The notes: generated from the sequence alone by a model not told the origin. A DNA stretch of 64,000 bases from Agelaius tricolor (GCA_023055355.1 JALJCS010000007.1:4948001-5012000); one strand, 5' to 3'; shown: positions 11,076 through 25,305, counted from the stretch's first letter. Numbers and translations: made by a program.

Positions 11076-13865
11076 GGAGAGAAACTTTACCACTCTCTTT
11101 ATAAATTTTTCTCAGAAGTTCAAGAAGAGTTCTCAGAACCCCTTCTACAAAAGCTTGGGTTTAATTATTATTTTTTAAGATTTTTTTGAGAAAGTAGCAG
11201 GATGTTAAACATAAAGAGCTTGAAATGTTGAGATGCATAAGCAGTGCTTACATGTGCTTGCAGAGAATCAGAAAACACAGCTCTGAGGAGACTTAACCAC
11301 TGCCACATGGTCTTGGGAATTTAACACTTTTCCAGGATATCACAGGATTCAGCCCTTTTTCTGTAAAATCAGTCTGTTCTAGCAGCTCAGCATCATTTGC
11401 ATGCTCGTCTCTTTAAGGGGAGGAGAGAGAAGTGAGAAATCTGGGAGGCTGAGGAACAACACCTAACAGCACTTCACAGCTCAAGGATGTTTGCTGTGGA
11501 TGGAATTCTGTTCCTGGAAAAGGGTTTATTTGTCATTATTGCCAGAGTTAGTCAGTGACCCTTCCCTGGTGCAGGCCTCCCACAGGACAATGCCATGGCC
11601 TCAGGAAAGGCACTGGACACATCCCTGTGGCATTTGCAGATAATCCATTTCAATTCAATGAGCACAGAATTATATCATTTAATATACACCCAGGTAAATG
11701 GCAGGGAGCACTATCCCAGCTTCCTGCTTGTAAGTCCTGAGTGGTCACATTTGCTGTATTTCCATCTCTTTGATCCCTCTTACCCATCTCTGGGCAGCTC
11801 CTGGGAGATGGCTGCAGGTGAGGGTGATGCTCTGGTGGCTTCCCAAGGGCTGGATGTGCCAGGAACCCCAAGGGAAGGTACCCAGGACTCCTTGGTACAA
11901 CTCCAGCAGCTGCAGTTCCATCAGAAATCCCACCATGGAGCCATAACCCAGCAAAAGGGGCATATTGGGGTTCACTGAATTCAAACCTACACGTGGAATC
12001 TCTGAGTCTCTCCACAGAGCAGGGATGGCTTCTCTTGCATTCATCATTCTGCTCTCTCTCTGAGTAATACCTCAGCAATGGGAATTCTGGAGCTGTGCAA
12101 AGATGCTGTAGCATAAAGGACATTGTCAGGCTCATAACACTTCTACATCATGGTGGAGCCTCAGTTGATGGCTCCATTTTGGAGTGGCACTGCTCAGCTC
12201 TTCTTTCCCATGTATTTACTGCCTTTGGAAGGGAGTTGATTACCTGTCTCAATCCTGATTAATTTGGTTTATATTTTTTTTTTCCTAGTGGAATCATATC
12301 TCATCACATGGAGAACTGAAGTTTGTCTTCACTCAACATTTGGCTTTCCTTGCTCGACACATCACTGACTCTTTCAAATTATTGTAATATATAAAAAGCT
12401 TCTATACCCCCTTTCTCCCCTGAGCCTCTTTTTTTTTCTTAGCAATCTGGTTCTTCCCTGGTATCCTAAGAACTCTTTGTGACAGCAGCTCCAGGTTGAA
12501 GGGAATTTTGGCAGTTTTTCCACTGATAAAATAGAAGGGAAGAAAACAAAGACATCTGGGTCTCTCTTTTGAGTTTCAAGATCTGATTTTCTCACTGTGA
12601 CATATCACTATGTGCTCAACATCACTTGTGCCATTAATATTGACAAGCTGCATGTTTCCATTGATGTTCAAGGAAGTAAATCAGCAAAGCCTCAGAGAGA
12701 TCTCTTTTTCAGTTTGTAATTTGCTGTTTACTCAGGGTGAGGTTGAAACTTTGAGCTGCAACAGCTTTGAAGAGCCAATTGTGCAACGCCTTAAGTATAC
12801 AGAAGCTGGGGAGCCAGCACTGGACTTACCACCAAGTAAGGAAAAGCCACGGCGGATCTGGGGTTTAACCTGCTCAGGGTGTTCTTCAGCATGAGTTTTT
12901 AAATTTGATTCATTCTGTAATTGACAAGGTCTCAGTGGAAAAGAAAGAAAAAACAAAAAAGAAATTATTTTTGTTGCTGGCAGCCCATGTTTTGCCAGAT
13001 AAATCAATTGGCCCCTGTGTATTCAGCTCAATTAGACCCTAATGATTGTGCAGTCAAGCCACACACTGCTGCCCACCTAAGTGAGAGCTCTCCAATTGCA
13101 AATGAAGAGATAAATTTGACCTGAATTTTGCCTGGCTGCACGACCATCAGTGCAGCAGCACAGGCTCACTGTACACAGTCAATTGGGTGCAACAACAGAC
13201 TGGCCAGCTGGATAAACTGGAGCAAAGATCTCTTTATGCAGGGCTCTTCCCTGGGCTGCTCTTCTCTGCTGCCCCAAATCTCCTCCTCAATGAGTGTGTT
13301 GGAAGATGGGAGGTGAAGAGGTGGCAATAACTTGTCCCACCAGCCCTGGGTTCTGTTTGCTGCAGTCACTCCTCCTACACAGTGATAATCTGCTGTGCCT
13401 GGGGCACATCCAACTTAGTAACTTATAAATAAATTCCTCCTTAAGCTCAATGGACACCATTATAAATAACTCTTAGTGGAAAATGGTCCTTAGCTTGAAG
13501 TCATGAATGTTTCTAAGTAGTCACAGCCCTGAGGTGCTGATTTTTGGGTACAGAATAGCATAGGAAAGTGGCTTTTCTATCCTCCTAGTCCAACTCCCAT
13601 TAGGTAGTAAGATTACTGGGTAAAAGACTTCCACATTTTGCGAAAGGTTGAACTGATTGATTTTGGAGATTATTTATATCAATAAATTTCAGAGTAATTA
13701 TTTGCATTCTGCTTTAGATTCAAGTGACTCTATAAGGACTAAGACACTTTGACTTGACTTTTCCTTTTGGAAATGAGAGTTATGAGATCCTGATTTTAAA
13801 AAAATCCATTTAGTTGTAAGTGGTGAAACCATAAATTATCTTTGCAGTCTTAGTCTGATGAACAT

Positions 13866-14000
13866 GGAACCATAGTATGGTTTGGTTTGGAAGGGACCTT
13901 AAAGACCATCTAGATCCAAGATGGTCCTTCCACTATCCCAGGGTGCTCAGCCTGCCCTTGGACACTTCCAGGGATGGGGAGTCCACAACTTCTTTGGACA
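13866..14000 (-). mobile_element. CR1 LINE 3' fragment
   Basis: Reverse-oriented CR1 end: AGTATGGTTTGGTTTGGAAG then GGACCTTAAAGACCATCTAG, then CTTGGACACTTCCAGGGATG. 5'-truncated. Confidence 0.8.
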
Positions 14001-14931
14001 ACAACATAACCATTAGTTCTTGTTATGTAGGAGTCTCTTAACCTTTGCTCAGTTTGCTGTCAAAGGTGAAATGTGTTTGCCTTGTGTGCTCAGTGACAGG
14101 CTCAGCTATTTTACTATAAATATTTCTCTAGTTTTTAGTACTTACAATCCTGAACTTCTTGGAGGTGACAGGATTAGAGATCTGCCTGTGGAGCTATGCC
14201 ATTTTCAAAAGCTGAGCACTACTCCTCAGGATGAAATGTCAACCAGTAGCTTGTATTTGATGCCTTGCATGCTCAGCAGAAACTGCTATTTGTGACTGAG
14301 TCTGTTTATAGGAATTTTGGTATCTCAATAAAAGCAGCCTTGTAACTTATTGCTGACTTCTGTCCTGATATGCTTTCCTGTGTGATTTGGTCACAGGTAT
14401 TAAAGATGTGCCCTTGGTGGATGTGGCAGCTTCTGAACAGTTCCAGTATCAATATAATGTTCAGAAATCACTGAAAACATGACACAGGACCTTATCCAAG
14501 CCCCAGTGAACTGCAGTTTCCACCAACTGCAAGAGAAAAGATCTCCTAAGGGTCTCTTTCTTCATCTTTACAAAGGGCAAACACACTTTAGTTTCATCCT
14601 TTCCAGCAAAGACAACCAAAAGAGCATTCAGCATTCCCAGTCCAATTTATTGCAGCAATGTGGTGATTCAATCTGAAACTACTGTCACACCAGCCTGCCC
14701 AGGTGTTCAATTTGCACAGTTCTGACAGCTGCTCCAAAAGAAGAATTGAGTGTTCTTTGTTTGAGTAAATAGGTTCCTAAAGAGGGGCCAGCTCTGCACA
14801 GCTCCTTTATCCCTGAAGGAAATTGTCCAGGGGGTTGTGTCCACTGATTCCTTAAGAAACTGAAAGTTTGGTCTTCTAAAATTCAGGGTTCTGCCTCTTT
14901 TCCTGGCCTGTGTACCTCAGGTGGGGTGGGG

Positions 14932-15297
14932 TTCACAGGGGTCCCAGGATGAGGGAAGAGACGAGGATCTGACTCCATGTTTCAGAAGGCTGATTTATTA
15001 TTTTATGGTATATATTATATTAAAACTATACTAAAAGAATAGAAGAAAGGATTCCATCAGAAGGCTTGAAAGGAAGGAAAAGAATGATAATAAAATCTTG
15101 TGACTGACCAGACAGTCTGGACAGCTGGGCTGTGATTGGCCATTAATTAGAAACAACCACATGAGACCAATCCCAGATGCACCTGTTGCATTCCACAGCA
15201 GCAGATAACCATTGGTTACATGTTGTTCCTGAGGCCTCTCAGCTTCTCAGGAGGAAAAATCCTAAGGAAAGGATTTTTCAGAAAATATGGCTACACT
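14932..15297. mobile_element. LTR-like interspersed repeat, copy 1 (array not expanded)
   Basis: Shares its whole length with 26200-26690 and 27350-27772: a start at GGTCCCAGGATGAGG, a GACTCCATGTT block, a TTATA-rich spot, CTATACTAAAA, a CAAT-box-like GTGATTGGCCATTAA, and the end GGATTTTTCAGAAAATAT. The structure suggests a solo LTR. Strand and exact ends are uncertain because no target-site duplication was found. Confidence 0.6.
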
Positions 15298-15304
15298 CAG
15301 GCTT

Positions 15305-15431
15305 GTGAAAACCACCAGGCCATGATCACTGCAGCCCAAGCTGCTGCCAATGTTGACTTTTTTACCATTTAAAAACAGAAATGTAAACAAATAAACATCA
15401 ATAAATTAAAACAAAGCCCCCAACATTCATT
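15305..15431 (+). repeat. Dispersed 127-bp repeat, copy 1
   Basis: Nearly identical to 17647-17774, same orientation, from GTGAAAACCACCAGGCCATG to CCCCCAACATTCATT. It directly abuts the LTR-like copy at its left. Confidence 0.85.
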
Positions 15432-17646
15432 TTATCTATGCTGGTAAGCACTAGGTGCAACAATGCTCCCTCTCTTTTTGCACCATCACTTGGATGAAGA
15501 AATTAACCTCCTTGTGCCCCAGAGCCTCACTGATTCCTTTCAAATCCCTGAGCTGCTTTTCCCCTTTCCAATTTGGCATTGCCCATATTTTGTTCTTTCA
15601 ATTAAGCACTGGCTCTAAATAATTATTTAAAACAATGGATGGAAAATATGGAGAAATGAAGATTTAATTTTGGCTTCTCACACTGTTTCCTAAGGAGCTC
15701 TTTGGGCCAGTGCTGTGCATGTCAAATGTCCCCATTGTTCACTGGGAGCAGCACTGCTGACACCTGATGCAAAACACTCACCACTATTCCTTTCCCCCGT
15801 ATTATAATGCTGCCAAATTCTGGTCCCAGTGGGGTTGGGAAAAAGCTGAGATATTGGAAAATTTCCTCCTCCATTAAAATATAAACAAGACAGGTTTTTA
15901 ATGCCTGCTTGGAAAGTTTTCTCGCAGGCTGCAGAAGGAAACAAAGGAACTGGAAAAGTTTGGCTGGAATTGATCTAAAACCATGATGTTGAGTGTGATT
16001 TAGTCAAAAACCTAGAGCAGAGAGCCTCCTATTGGCTTCCCTGATCCACAGGCAGCAAATTCCCTTCCCTGCCTCTCCTGCTCTCCTTTGCCCAGTGATT
16101 TTTCCTCTGAAATCCACAGAAGGAAGAGTTTCAGAGATCTAACACAAATAAAAAACAGCCATAGTGCAAGTGTAAAAGAAGAACTGAGAAAAAGCCAGAA
16201 TATTTGGAGATGGCAAGGAAAAGATCAGAGCCATGAAGTTGAAATTCTGTGTGGAAGTTTTACAAGTAAAGCACTGGTGTAGTGCTTGCAGTGGATCTCA
16301 AAACATCCACTCACAATATTCTCTTTAAATCAGCTGGTGTTCAGTCCTCTCTATGCTGAAGGCTAAAACAATTAGGATGGATGGGGTAAATGAGTTTTTC
16401 TGCTTAGAAATGGGATTTGGTGAAATAATAACTGTAAGGAATGAAAAAATATTAGTTTTATCCAACTATCTTTTTGCTTTTTTAGGTGTGTTTTAGGGAA
16501 AGTTAAGCATATTTAGGAATACTGCAATTTGATAGTGCAGAGAGATCAATTTGAGCTCACCTTTTCCCCTTTTCCTCTCCCTGTCCTTACAGAGGAAATA
16601 TTAGTAAAAGTGCTTTTTCCTAGGTAATTTTCTCACATATAAAAATATTTAATACCTTCTGGAAAATTACAAGTATTTGTAAGAAGGTGAACTAATTACA
16701 GGTGAATTACAGGTGTATTACAGGTGAAGTAATAAACCTTTATTTAAACAGTGGTTTTCTTCTTTTCCTGCTTTACAACAGAAGTAATCAATTTGAAAAG
16801 TGGCATTTCTTTTCCACAATATTTCTGTTTAAGCCCATAAAGAACACGATCATTTGGCAGTTGCTTTTCTTTGAGTTGTTGGGTGTCTGGTTTTGCTACA
16901 GGTAACTCTGAGGAGGACCAGAACCTAAGGAAAATGAGAAGAAAAAATAAGCTTTGGTTCCTTTATTGCTGATGCAGTGAATATTTGGCAAATTGCTGCA
17001 TAGGACTTTTACTCTTTCCTCACCTGGATCAAGCCTTTGGGAAAATCCAAGGAAAAATTTGATTTAAGCATTGAGGAGTGCTTGGGACCTCTGGGTATGG
17101 TGGCATTTGGAGTTGCTTTCACTGGTATTTGGAGGCAGATCAGGGATGGTTCAGCAGGGTATGAGGAGCTGCATTCTCAGCAGGCTGACACAAATCCATC
17201 CCAATAAAACCTTTCCCCTTCCAGGACTATGAAGGTGACTCTGAATTCCAAGAAGAGGCTGCCTTCCTGACAGAGACATTTGGGTAGGATTTCCATTGAG
17301 GTGTAATTTTTCCAGCAAACAATACCACTGCATCCTTGGGAGTGTGCTGGCAGCCAACACCACCAGTGCCAGTGTGGATTCTGCATGGCTTATGCTTAGT
17401 GATACTGAAACTCTGCAAATCCACTCAGGAAATGCCTGGCTTTGCCTCTCAGGGTGTCTGGGGCTTTGATGTGCAATGCTGGCCACAAACAGGGCTCTCA
17501 TTTATTAGCTGCCTTTGGCACCTGGCAGTTTGAAAAGATGAAGGAAGGGATTCACAGCAATGTTGTGAACAAATACAGCTATTATTGGTACATGGAGACA
17601 GAAGGGTGGTGTGTTTGTTCTTGTGCCAGCCTTGAGAAAAAACCTG

Positions 17647-17774
17647 GTGAAAACCACCAGGCCATGATCACTGCACCCCAGGCTGCTGACAATGTTGACA
17701 TTTTTACCATTTAAAAACATAAATGTAAATAAATAAACCTATCAATAAATAAAAACAAAGCCCCCAACATTCAT
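17647..17774 (+). repeat. Dispersed 128-bp repeat, copy 2
   Basis: Partner of 15305-15431 with roughly ten differences; the flanks do not match. Confidence 0.85.
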
Positions 17775-19569
17775 TACTCAATTACTGAGTGTTACATAGC
17801 AATAGTGTTCTCAGGATTATTCCAGCACATTTAATTGTGCTCTGTACCATACCTGCCCAGTGAGCAAAGCTGTCCACTGGGTTACTCAGCCAAAAAAGTG
17901 AAAATATGGAGGAACTGAAATTCAGAATGTCATGGTTTACTGAATCCAACTTCAATTTTTACAGAGCAGCTCTGGGGCCCCACCTTTGTGTATGTCTGTA
18001 AGGAATATATCAGAAGATGCTGTTTGCTTCTGGACATGTTTTTACTGTCCCAGAAAGATTTTCATCTGATAAGTTGTTTGAGACTAAATTTTGTAGCCCA
18101 TATAAAAATCGGCTGGCTTAGTCACAGGAGATGGTAACTACTGCTGCAAATTTCCTGAGTTTCTTGGCATTTATTTTTATTTATTATTACCATTATTATT
18201 GCCTGTTAGCATTTATCTGACTACCTGTTCTCCTTTTCACTTGATTGGCTACAGCTGTGACATCAAATTCTTGAACAGGGCAAAGGCACCTCTGTTTTCT
18301 GAAAGGTCAGTGAGAAGCATGACCTTGTGAAGTTTGGTCTGTCCCCTGAAAGGACATCCAGCTCTCACCTGAGTTCTCAGGAAGCCAAAGTCACCATGCC
18401 AGGATGTCCATGCTGTGTCTTTGTCCTGCATCTGGGATGTTCTGTATCCTGCACTTCTCTTGTGACACAGCACTCCCAAAGATAACAAAATTCTTATGCT
18501 CTTCTGTGACTCTTCTGGTACTCCCTATGCAGACTGGAGGCTGTGTGGCTTCCCTGAGAAAATGCATGTTTGGCATCTTCCAGCTTTGTTATTTCTAGCA
18601 CTTCCCCCAATACTGAATTTTTTAAACTGGTATTTTCATGGGGTAAAGCCATACAAACCAGAGAAAGGAGCACCTGGGGTGGCCTCTGCTTGTCTCCCCA
18701 TCCACGTGAGCAACTGATGTTTGTGCCATGTCTTGGTGTGCTGCATCTTTGAATTCCCCAGTGCCTCTCAAATCCATTCAGCTGCTGTGACAGCCCCTGG
18801 CACTTGTCACTGAGAGCAAGATGTGACACACATTTGCCTCCCAGCAGCTTTCATTCAGGCCTGTGCAGGCATCTGCTCAACTTTGTCAAGGAAATTCAAA
18901 ATTAAGAGTAAGAGGTGCAGTTTGAAGTTCATGTGATGGTGCCTGGGTTTTTTGAAAGTGGGTGCTGAGTGAAAATACAACTTCCCTTAGTGCAAGTTGC
19001 TGATATTTGAGGTAAGTCTTCATGGCAGCTTCTTGCTGGAATTCCTGCTGCATTTGGCAGGTGAGGGATGAAGCAGGAGGTAGAATTAAGGATGAAACAA
19101 AGCCTTAAATTGTTTCTGTGATTGTACAGCTTTTGTTTGTGTAGGGACAGGTATTAGTGACTGTCAGCTGAACAAACTGTGTCTGTGCTTTAAAGTCACC
19201 TGATTGGAGTTTGTTTTCTTTCCCAGTCTCCATAAGGATGCAAAGAGATCTGTGTCTATTTTAGCACTTTCCTGGGGAGTCAGATGGACCCTGCTAACCT
19301 ACAGAATCCCTTGGCCATGCTCTGCATTTACTGGCACAGGTTTACTCAGGTTTTCTGTCTAGTTGCACACAGAATCTGCAATTACAGCTGCTGGACTTAA
19401 TTGGTTCTTCCTGATGCCCTTGCAAAGCAACCTTTTATTATTTACATGCCCAAGTAAAATCTCATGGAAGTTTTACTGCATTTTTACTGCTGCCAACACA
19501 GCCCTGACTGATTCACTCAGCACAGGCAGGTGAGTTAATGTTCTGTACCTGTTTCCCAGTTTTCTGAGC

Positions 19570-20191
19570 TGTGAAAAACACCAATCACTTGGTTTTTTAA
19601 AATTTTAAATGTTTAATGATAATAAAATGGTTATAAAAATAACAATCTAATTAGAGTAATAATAAATTTGGACAATTTAGTTTAGGATAGTATGAGACAA
19701 TAAAATAAAGAGTTATAGACAATCTGGGTATCTTTTTCTGGGCAAAATAAGCCCAAAAAAGGACCCACATTAACAGAGGATTAACCCTTAAAAGCAACAG
19801 CCTGTTGAACATTCATACACCTCATACATGTTGCATAAATTCCATTCAAACACAGGATTCTGTCTGGGCAGTGTCAGCTTCTTCCTCTGGATCCTGATGG
19901 CATCGTCCTGGCTGAGTGAGGAGGGAAGTTCATTTCTTCTGATAATGGGGCAATAAATTCTCTTTCTCTGAAAGATTCAGGTGTCCTGTGACTGATATCT
20001 CAATGTGAGTCCTTTCTTTAGAAAAAGTATCCTACATAGCATAGTTTCTATTTTAACATTATGTTATAACCTCAAACTATATTTAACACACTACTTAAGA
20101 AAATTAATACAGCATAACTTTCTAACACAACACATATGATATTCATTTGAATATTTACAAAAAGCCAGTCATAGAATACACATTTTTCACA
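19570..20191 (-). mobile_element. Solo ERV LTR (ERVL-like), intact, with target-site duplication
   Basis: A 622-bp element with TG...CA ends and TGTGAAAAA / TTTTTCACA terminal inverted repeats. It is flanked by a perfect 5-bp duplication TGAGC (19565-19569 and 20192-20196). It is the reverse complement of 23870-24478; strand is given relative to that copy and the transcriptional direction is not proven. A 5-bp duplication fits ERVL-type integration. No internal viral sequence is present. Confidence 0.85.
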
Positions 20192-20589
20192 TGAGCTCTC
20201 TGCTGGGAGCTCACAGTGCTGCTTTGGCCTCAGCTTTGCTAGGAGAGGATCTGCAGTCCCCAGCAGCCCCTCTCCCTGTACAGCTGTAAGCTGCTCTTTC
20301 CATAGATGCACAGAGGGATTCGAGCTGGCAGAACCAGGAATCTGGCAGCTGATAAAGCACCACCCTCTGAGCAAACACAGCTTCCTCCTGGGGATGCCCT
20401 GGTTGAGGATCAGCCATGCAGCCCCTGTCCCTGGGCTGGCAGCAGGGGCTCCTCCTGCTGAAGGGAGAGGGGAACCTTTCCTCTGCCTTTCACAGAGAAT
20501 CTGTTTTCCCTCCTGCCAGAAGGGTTTGGGTTTTATTTTTTATTTTATTTTTATTTTTTATTGTTTTGCTAATCCTGCCATTGCTTGGC

Positions 20590-20830
20590 CATGTGCTGGT
20601 GCCAGTGGGAGGGGAGCACCCAGAGGTCACTGTCAGGGTGGGGAGGCCCTGGCACAGGGTGCCCAGAGAAGCTGTGAATTCCCCAGTCCTAGAAATGTCC
20701 AAGGCCAAGTCGAAGGGGGCTCTCAGAAACCCCTTCTGGTGAAAGGTGTCCCTGCCCAAAGCAGAGGGTTGGAAATAGATGATCTTTAAGTTCCCTTCCA
20801 ACCCAAACCATTGAATGAATCTATGATTAT
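20590..20830 (+). mobile_element. CR1 LINE 3' fragment
   Basis: Contains GGGTGCCCAGAGAAGCTGTG, then GATGATCTTTAAGTTCCCTT, CCAACCCAAACCATT and a final CTATGATTA. Typical CR1 3' end, 5'-truncated. Confidence 0.85.
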
Positions 20831-22029
20831 AAGTCTTAAAACTATGCTCACTTTTTACCTTTCAAAAATTATTTATATTTATTTTATATTTATAGAATAT
20901 AAATTATAAAAAGTTAAATTTTAATTTAATTACCCTGCTGTGTAACACTGCAAAGTCAATTTCCTCCTTTTCTTTCACAGATTCCATAATCCCCAAACCA
21001 GGGGGAGGCAGCTGTTCTGCACATGCCAAGGTGAGCCAGCACTGAGGTACCTGTGGACAAAGTGCTTTTGTCACATCCCTTCCTTGTCACATGGTTTGGC
21101 ACTGGTGGATTTTCCTTCCCAGCAGGAGGTGGAAGCTGGTCAGGATCTGAAACGAAAGTGTTGTTCTGTTCTCAGCAGTGATTCATTCTGCAGTGAGAAT
21201 TCCTCAGCAATCTGGCAAATTATTCTGTTTATCTACCAAGCAGAAGATGACACATAAATAACTGTTCAGTGTAGTTTGAAACCATGTCCCAGTAATAGCA
21301 CAGGTTGTCACATTTTTTCTGATAAACAATAAATGGTTTTGGCCTTTGGTAGGATTCTTTTCCTGTTGTGACTATACATATATGTCCAGTTTAAACTTCT
21401 TAAAGTATTTTATAATTTCTGCCATATTTTAAAGCTGAATGCCTTGCCATGTCTTGGCAGGGTACATCTATTGCTGCACACGATATATCATATTCTTTTG
21501 TCCCACAGATATATGTAAATTCTCAGTGTGTGCTTTTAGCTGGCAAAGGGATTTGCAGAGCCATGCAGAAGAAATCTTTGTGTGATAAAAAGATCACACA
21601 AAACATATAAAGAGCATTTTTCCCTGGATGCCTGACCTGTAACTGCCTCTTGAGTCTGTGCAGGTGGTTCTGACCACAGGACAGAAATTTTTTGCTCATT
21701 TCTCCACACCTTTCTCAAGCTCTCCCTTTAAAACAGCAACAGATACAATAATTCACAGTGGTTCACAGTTTGCTGCCACTCACCGTGTACTTTCATCACT
21801 GCCTGTGGATTTCTCTTTTCCTTGCCCTGTGGCAAATAACACATTCCCATAGAAATCAAAGGACATATCACTTCCTTTACAGAACTGGAAACTCAGTGAT
21901 TTCTATGCTTCTTCAAATGGAAATGGCTTCTGTAACACAGATTCTGTTCTGTGGCTTGAATCACCCAACAGAATAACAGACTTTATGCAAGAGCATGCAG
22001 TGAGAGGACAAGGGGGAATGGGAATCTAA

Positions 22030-22266
22030 ACCTACTGTCCTTCAAAGATGGGATATTAGAAAGAAATTCTTCCCTGTGAGGGTGCTGAGGCACTGGAACA
22101 GGGTGCCCAGAGAAGCTGTGGGTGCCCCTGGATCCCTGGAAGTGCTCAGGAGGAGGCTGGAGGGGGCTCTGAGCAAGCTGGGACTGTGGAAGGTGCCCCT
22201 GCCCATGGCAGGGTGTTGGAACTTGAAGGTCCCTTCCAACCCAAACCATTCTATGATTCTGTGAAA
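22030..22266 (+). mobile_element. CR1 LINE 3' fragment
   Basis: Starts within the reverse-transcriptase 3' end (AAAGAAATTCTTCCCTGTGA), passes through AGGGTGCCCAGAGAAGCTGT and ends CCATTCTATGATTCTGTG. Well conserved. Confidence 0.9.
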
Positions 22267-23869
22267 TAACTCATCTCTTAATGCAGCCAGAGGCACAATT
22301 GTGGTCAGATGGGTTGAACTGAAAGAGGAAAGGCAGCCAGCCCTCTGTAGCTCCCAGGATCACCTCTGGGAGAAGTGAAGGTCCAAAGATGGGAGAGGAG
22401 GGCAGTGCAAGTCTTCCTTCATGTAGCTTTTCCTCTGCTGTGCACTTGAGTCTACTGTCAGGAATATTCCTGAATCCACTCTCAGGAGATGCTCCAGCCC
22501 ATCTGTCCATCATCTCCCTGGAAGGCATCCCATGGCCTAAAGAGGATTTGAGAGCTGATGGATGTGGGCAATGTTTTAACTCTTCCAACTACTGCATTCA
22601 CAGAGCTGGATGAGCTCACATGTTGTGCACTCCCATATTTACATACAATGACAAATTTATTTACAGCTGATCCTTAGAGATGACGTAAATACCCTTTTTA
22701 TAGTCCCAGTGTCTGCTGATAACCATCAGGTGAAGCTGTTGACTCTCTACTCACATTGCTGCAGGGAATTTCCCCAGGCCAGGGGAACAAGGACAGCCAT
22801 AAGTGAGCTGTGTCATTATTTCTGTCCTTTCCCTCCTCATTTTATTTTTCTCATTATGAACAGCTAGAAGGTGAACAGAAACTTTCTCAATTAAAAGTGT
22901 ACTCTAGGGGTGCCTTTCTGAGGTATCTTTTTGTGTGTGTCTTTGAGGTATCTTGCTGTGTGATTGCATCACTACTGAAAACTGCTTTTCCATTTCTGCT
23001 CCTTCAAAACTCCTCTGTCCTCCTCTTTCCCCCTTACACCTGGGGTAGTCAGACTCCTCTCCCTCTTCAGCCAACAATACTGGCTGAAAATACTCTGAAA
23101 AACTCTAAAAGTGAATTCTTGCAAGGCTGGAGTGTATCTGGTAAATTCACTACACCGGCAAGATGAACCTGCTCATGGTGTCAAAAAAACCCAGAGTTTG
23201 GGTGGTAAATCTCAACAAAACCAGAAACCTCCTTGGTTTTATTCTTTTATACACAGAAGAGCAAAGATATTGTTTGCTTGGAGAAAGGAGGGAAAGCTTT
23301 GGGATATTAAGGGGTTTTGGAGAGCCAACCACAATGAGTCAAATCTCAGGCTTCGTGGGATAAGAGTGGATCCTTTCTGGAATCCTGCAAGAATATCTTT
23401 GGATTAATCACTTAGTGGAGAGAAGACCAGCCTAGGATAGAAAATATGTGTTTCCAGTGAGATAATGAACCTCTCAGTGCTCCTCCCTCCACTCCCTCTA
23501 TTTCTGTACTGGCAGCAATAACAATAACTATTCATTTCAAGTGTCATGAATTTGGGAAAGTGCTGCTTTCCAGTGCACTAATGCAGGAAATAAGCAAAAC
23601 CACAAACCTGTCTATGATATAGGCAGCTAATGAGACCCTTTTCTGAGCCCATGGAGACCTGCTGTGCTGGGCACTGGAGCCTGGAGATTGTTTTGTCCTG
23701 TTTACCAGGAGATCTGCCATTCCTGGGAGCTGCTCTGGTTCCTTGTCCCCAGGTGACCCAAAGCTGCACATGCAGCACTGAGAGCAGGGCTCTTACAGAA
23801 CCACATCTGGGACAGGGGGAAGATGTTTTGAAGTGTCTGCACATCACAAAGTACAAAGCAAAGTGTTTA

Positions 23870-24478
23870 TGTGAAAAATGCGTGTATTTTATGATTGGCT
23901 TTTTGCAAATATTAACACGAATATTATGTGTGTTGTGTTAGAAAGTAATGCTGTATTAATTCTCTTAAGTAGTGTATTAAATATAGTTTTAGATTATAAA
24001 AAATGTTAAAATAGAAACTATGCTATGTAGGATACTTTTTTTAAAGAAAGGACTCACAGTGAGACAGCAGCCACAGGACACCTGAATCTTTCAGAGAAAG
24101 AGAATTTATTGCCCCCTTATCAGAAGAAATGAACTTCTTCCTGCCTCGAAGGCACTTTCAGGATTCAGAGGAAGAAGCTGACACTGCCCAGACAGAATCC
24201 TGTGTTAGAATGGAATTTATGCATCATGAGGTGTATGAATATGCAACAGGCTGCTGTTTTTAAGGGTTAAACCTCTGTTAACGTGGGTCCTTTTTTGGGC
24301 TTATTTTGCCCAGAAAGGAATACCCAGACGTCTGTAACTCTTTGTTTTTATTGTCTCATCTTGTCCTAACTCAATTTGTCCAAATTATTATTACTCTAAT
24401 TGTATTGCTATTTTTATAACCATTTTATTACTATTAAACTTTTAAAATTTTAAAACCAAGTGATTGGCGTTTTTCACA
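23870..24478 (+). mobile_element. Solo ERV LTR, second copy, inverted relative to 19570-20191
   Basis: A 609-bp element from TGTGAAAAATGCG to GCGTTTTTCACA. The flanks GTTTA (23865-23869) and GTCTA (24479-24483) are a 5-bp target duplication with one substitution. Same family as 19570-20191 but an independent insertion. Confidence 0.8.
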
Positions 24479-25305
24479 GTCTATAACATGACTTAGAGCT
24501 CAGACAGATTCCAACACCAGCGGGGTGTGCTCTGTTTCTAGCTGGGATCTGCCTTTTTGTGTTTGGAGGAGCTGGGCTGTGACCAAGCCATGGATTTTTT
24601 CCCAAACCTCCTCTCAGGTAGAGCAGTGCTGGTCCCTCCTTCATCCCCCACATTTGCCTTACCCCAGCACAGTCAGCCACATCATAATGGACAATGGGAA
24701 AGGCCCTCAACAATCCTGTCTCAGGCTGGGCCATGAGGCACTTCCAGCCAGGAACAAGGAGAAAAGAATGTGCTGAAGCAAAAGCAAACACAGATCTGCA
24801 CTGATAAGATCGGAAACAGCAACGGAGTCTTTTGTTCTCCTCAAGTGAATGCAGGTTCTGACCTTTGTCGGTTAATTTTGGAGACTTGACTTCAACTTTC
24901 AGGTGGTGTTGCTTGTTTGGACAGCACCTGCAGTGTAAATTGGAGTCAGATTTATGAAAATACCTTCACTCAGCCAATAAATCCCACAGTTAAATAGGAA
25001 ACCTAAAGGGAAATATATTTCAAGAGTTCTTGAATTATTGCTTTTCTTTAAATATCCAGGGTGTGCGCTTTTCTTTTAAGTTTGCACATGAGTCTTTCCC
25101 CATAAATTTTATTCACCTGCTGTCTGAGTAACTCAGAAGGCAGTTTTCACCTGCCTGTTAACATTGCTAAATGATGTGTGGATTCAGGATTGCTCAATAA
25201 AGGAGGGGCTCCTTCCTTGGCTTCTTTCCCCCTTCCCTTTCACCTCATCTCTGTGTAATTTCCCCTTCCCTCTTACGTAGCAGAGCTGAACAGAAAGTTG
25301 TAACA

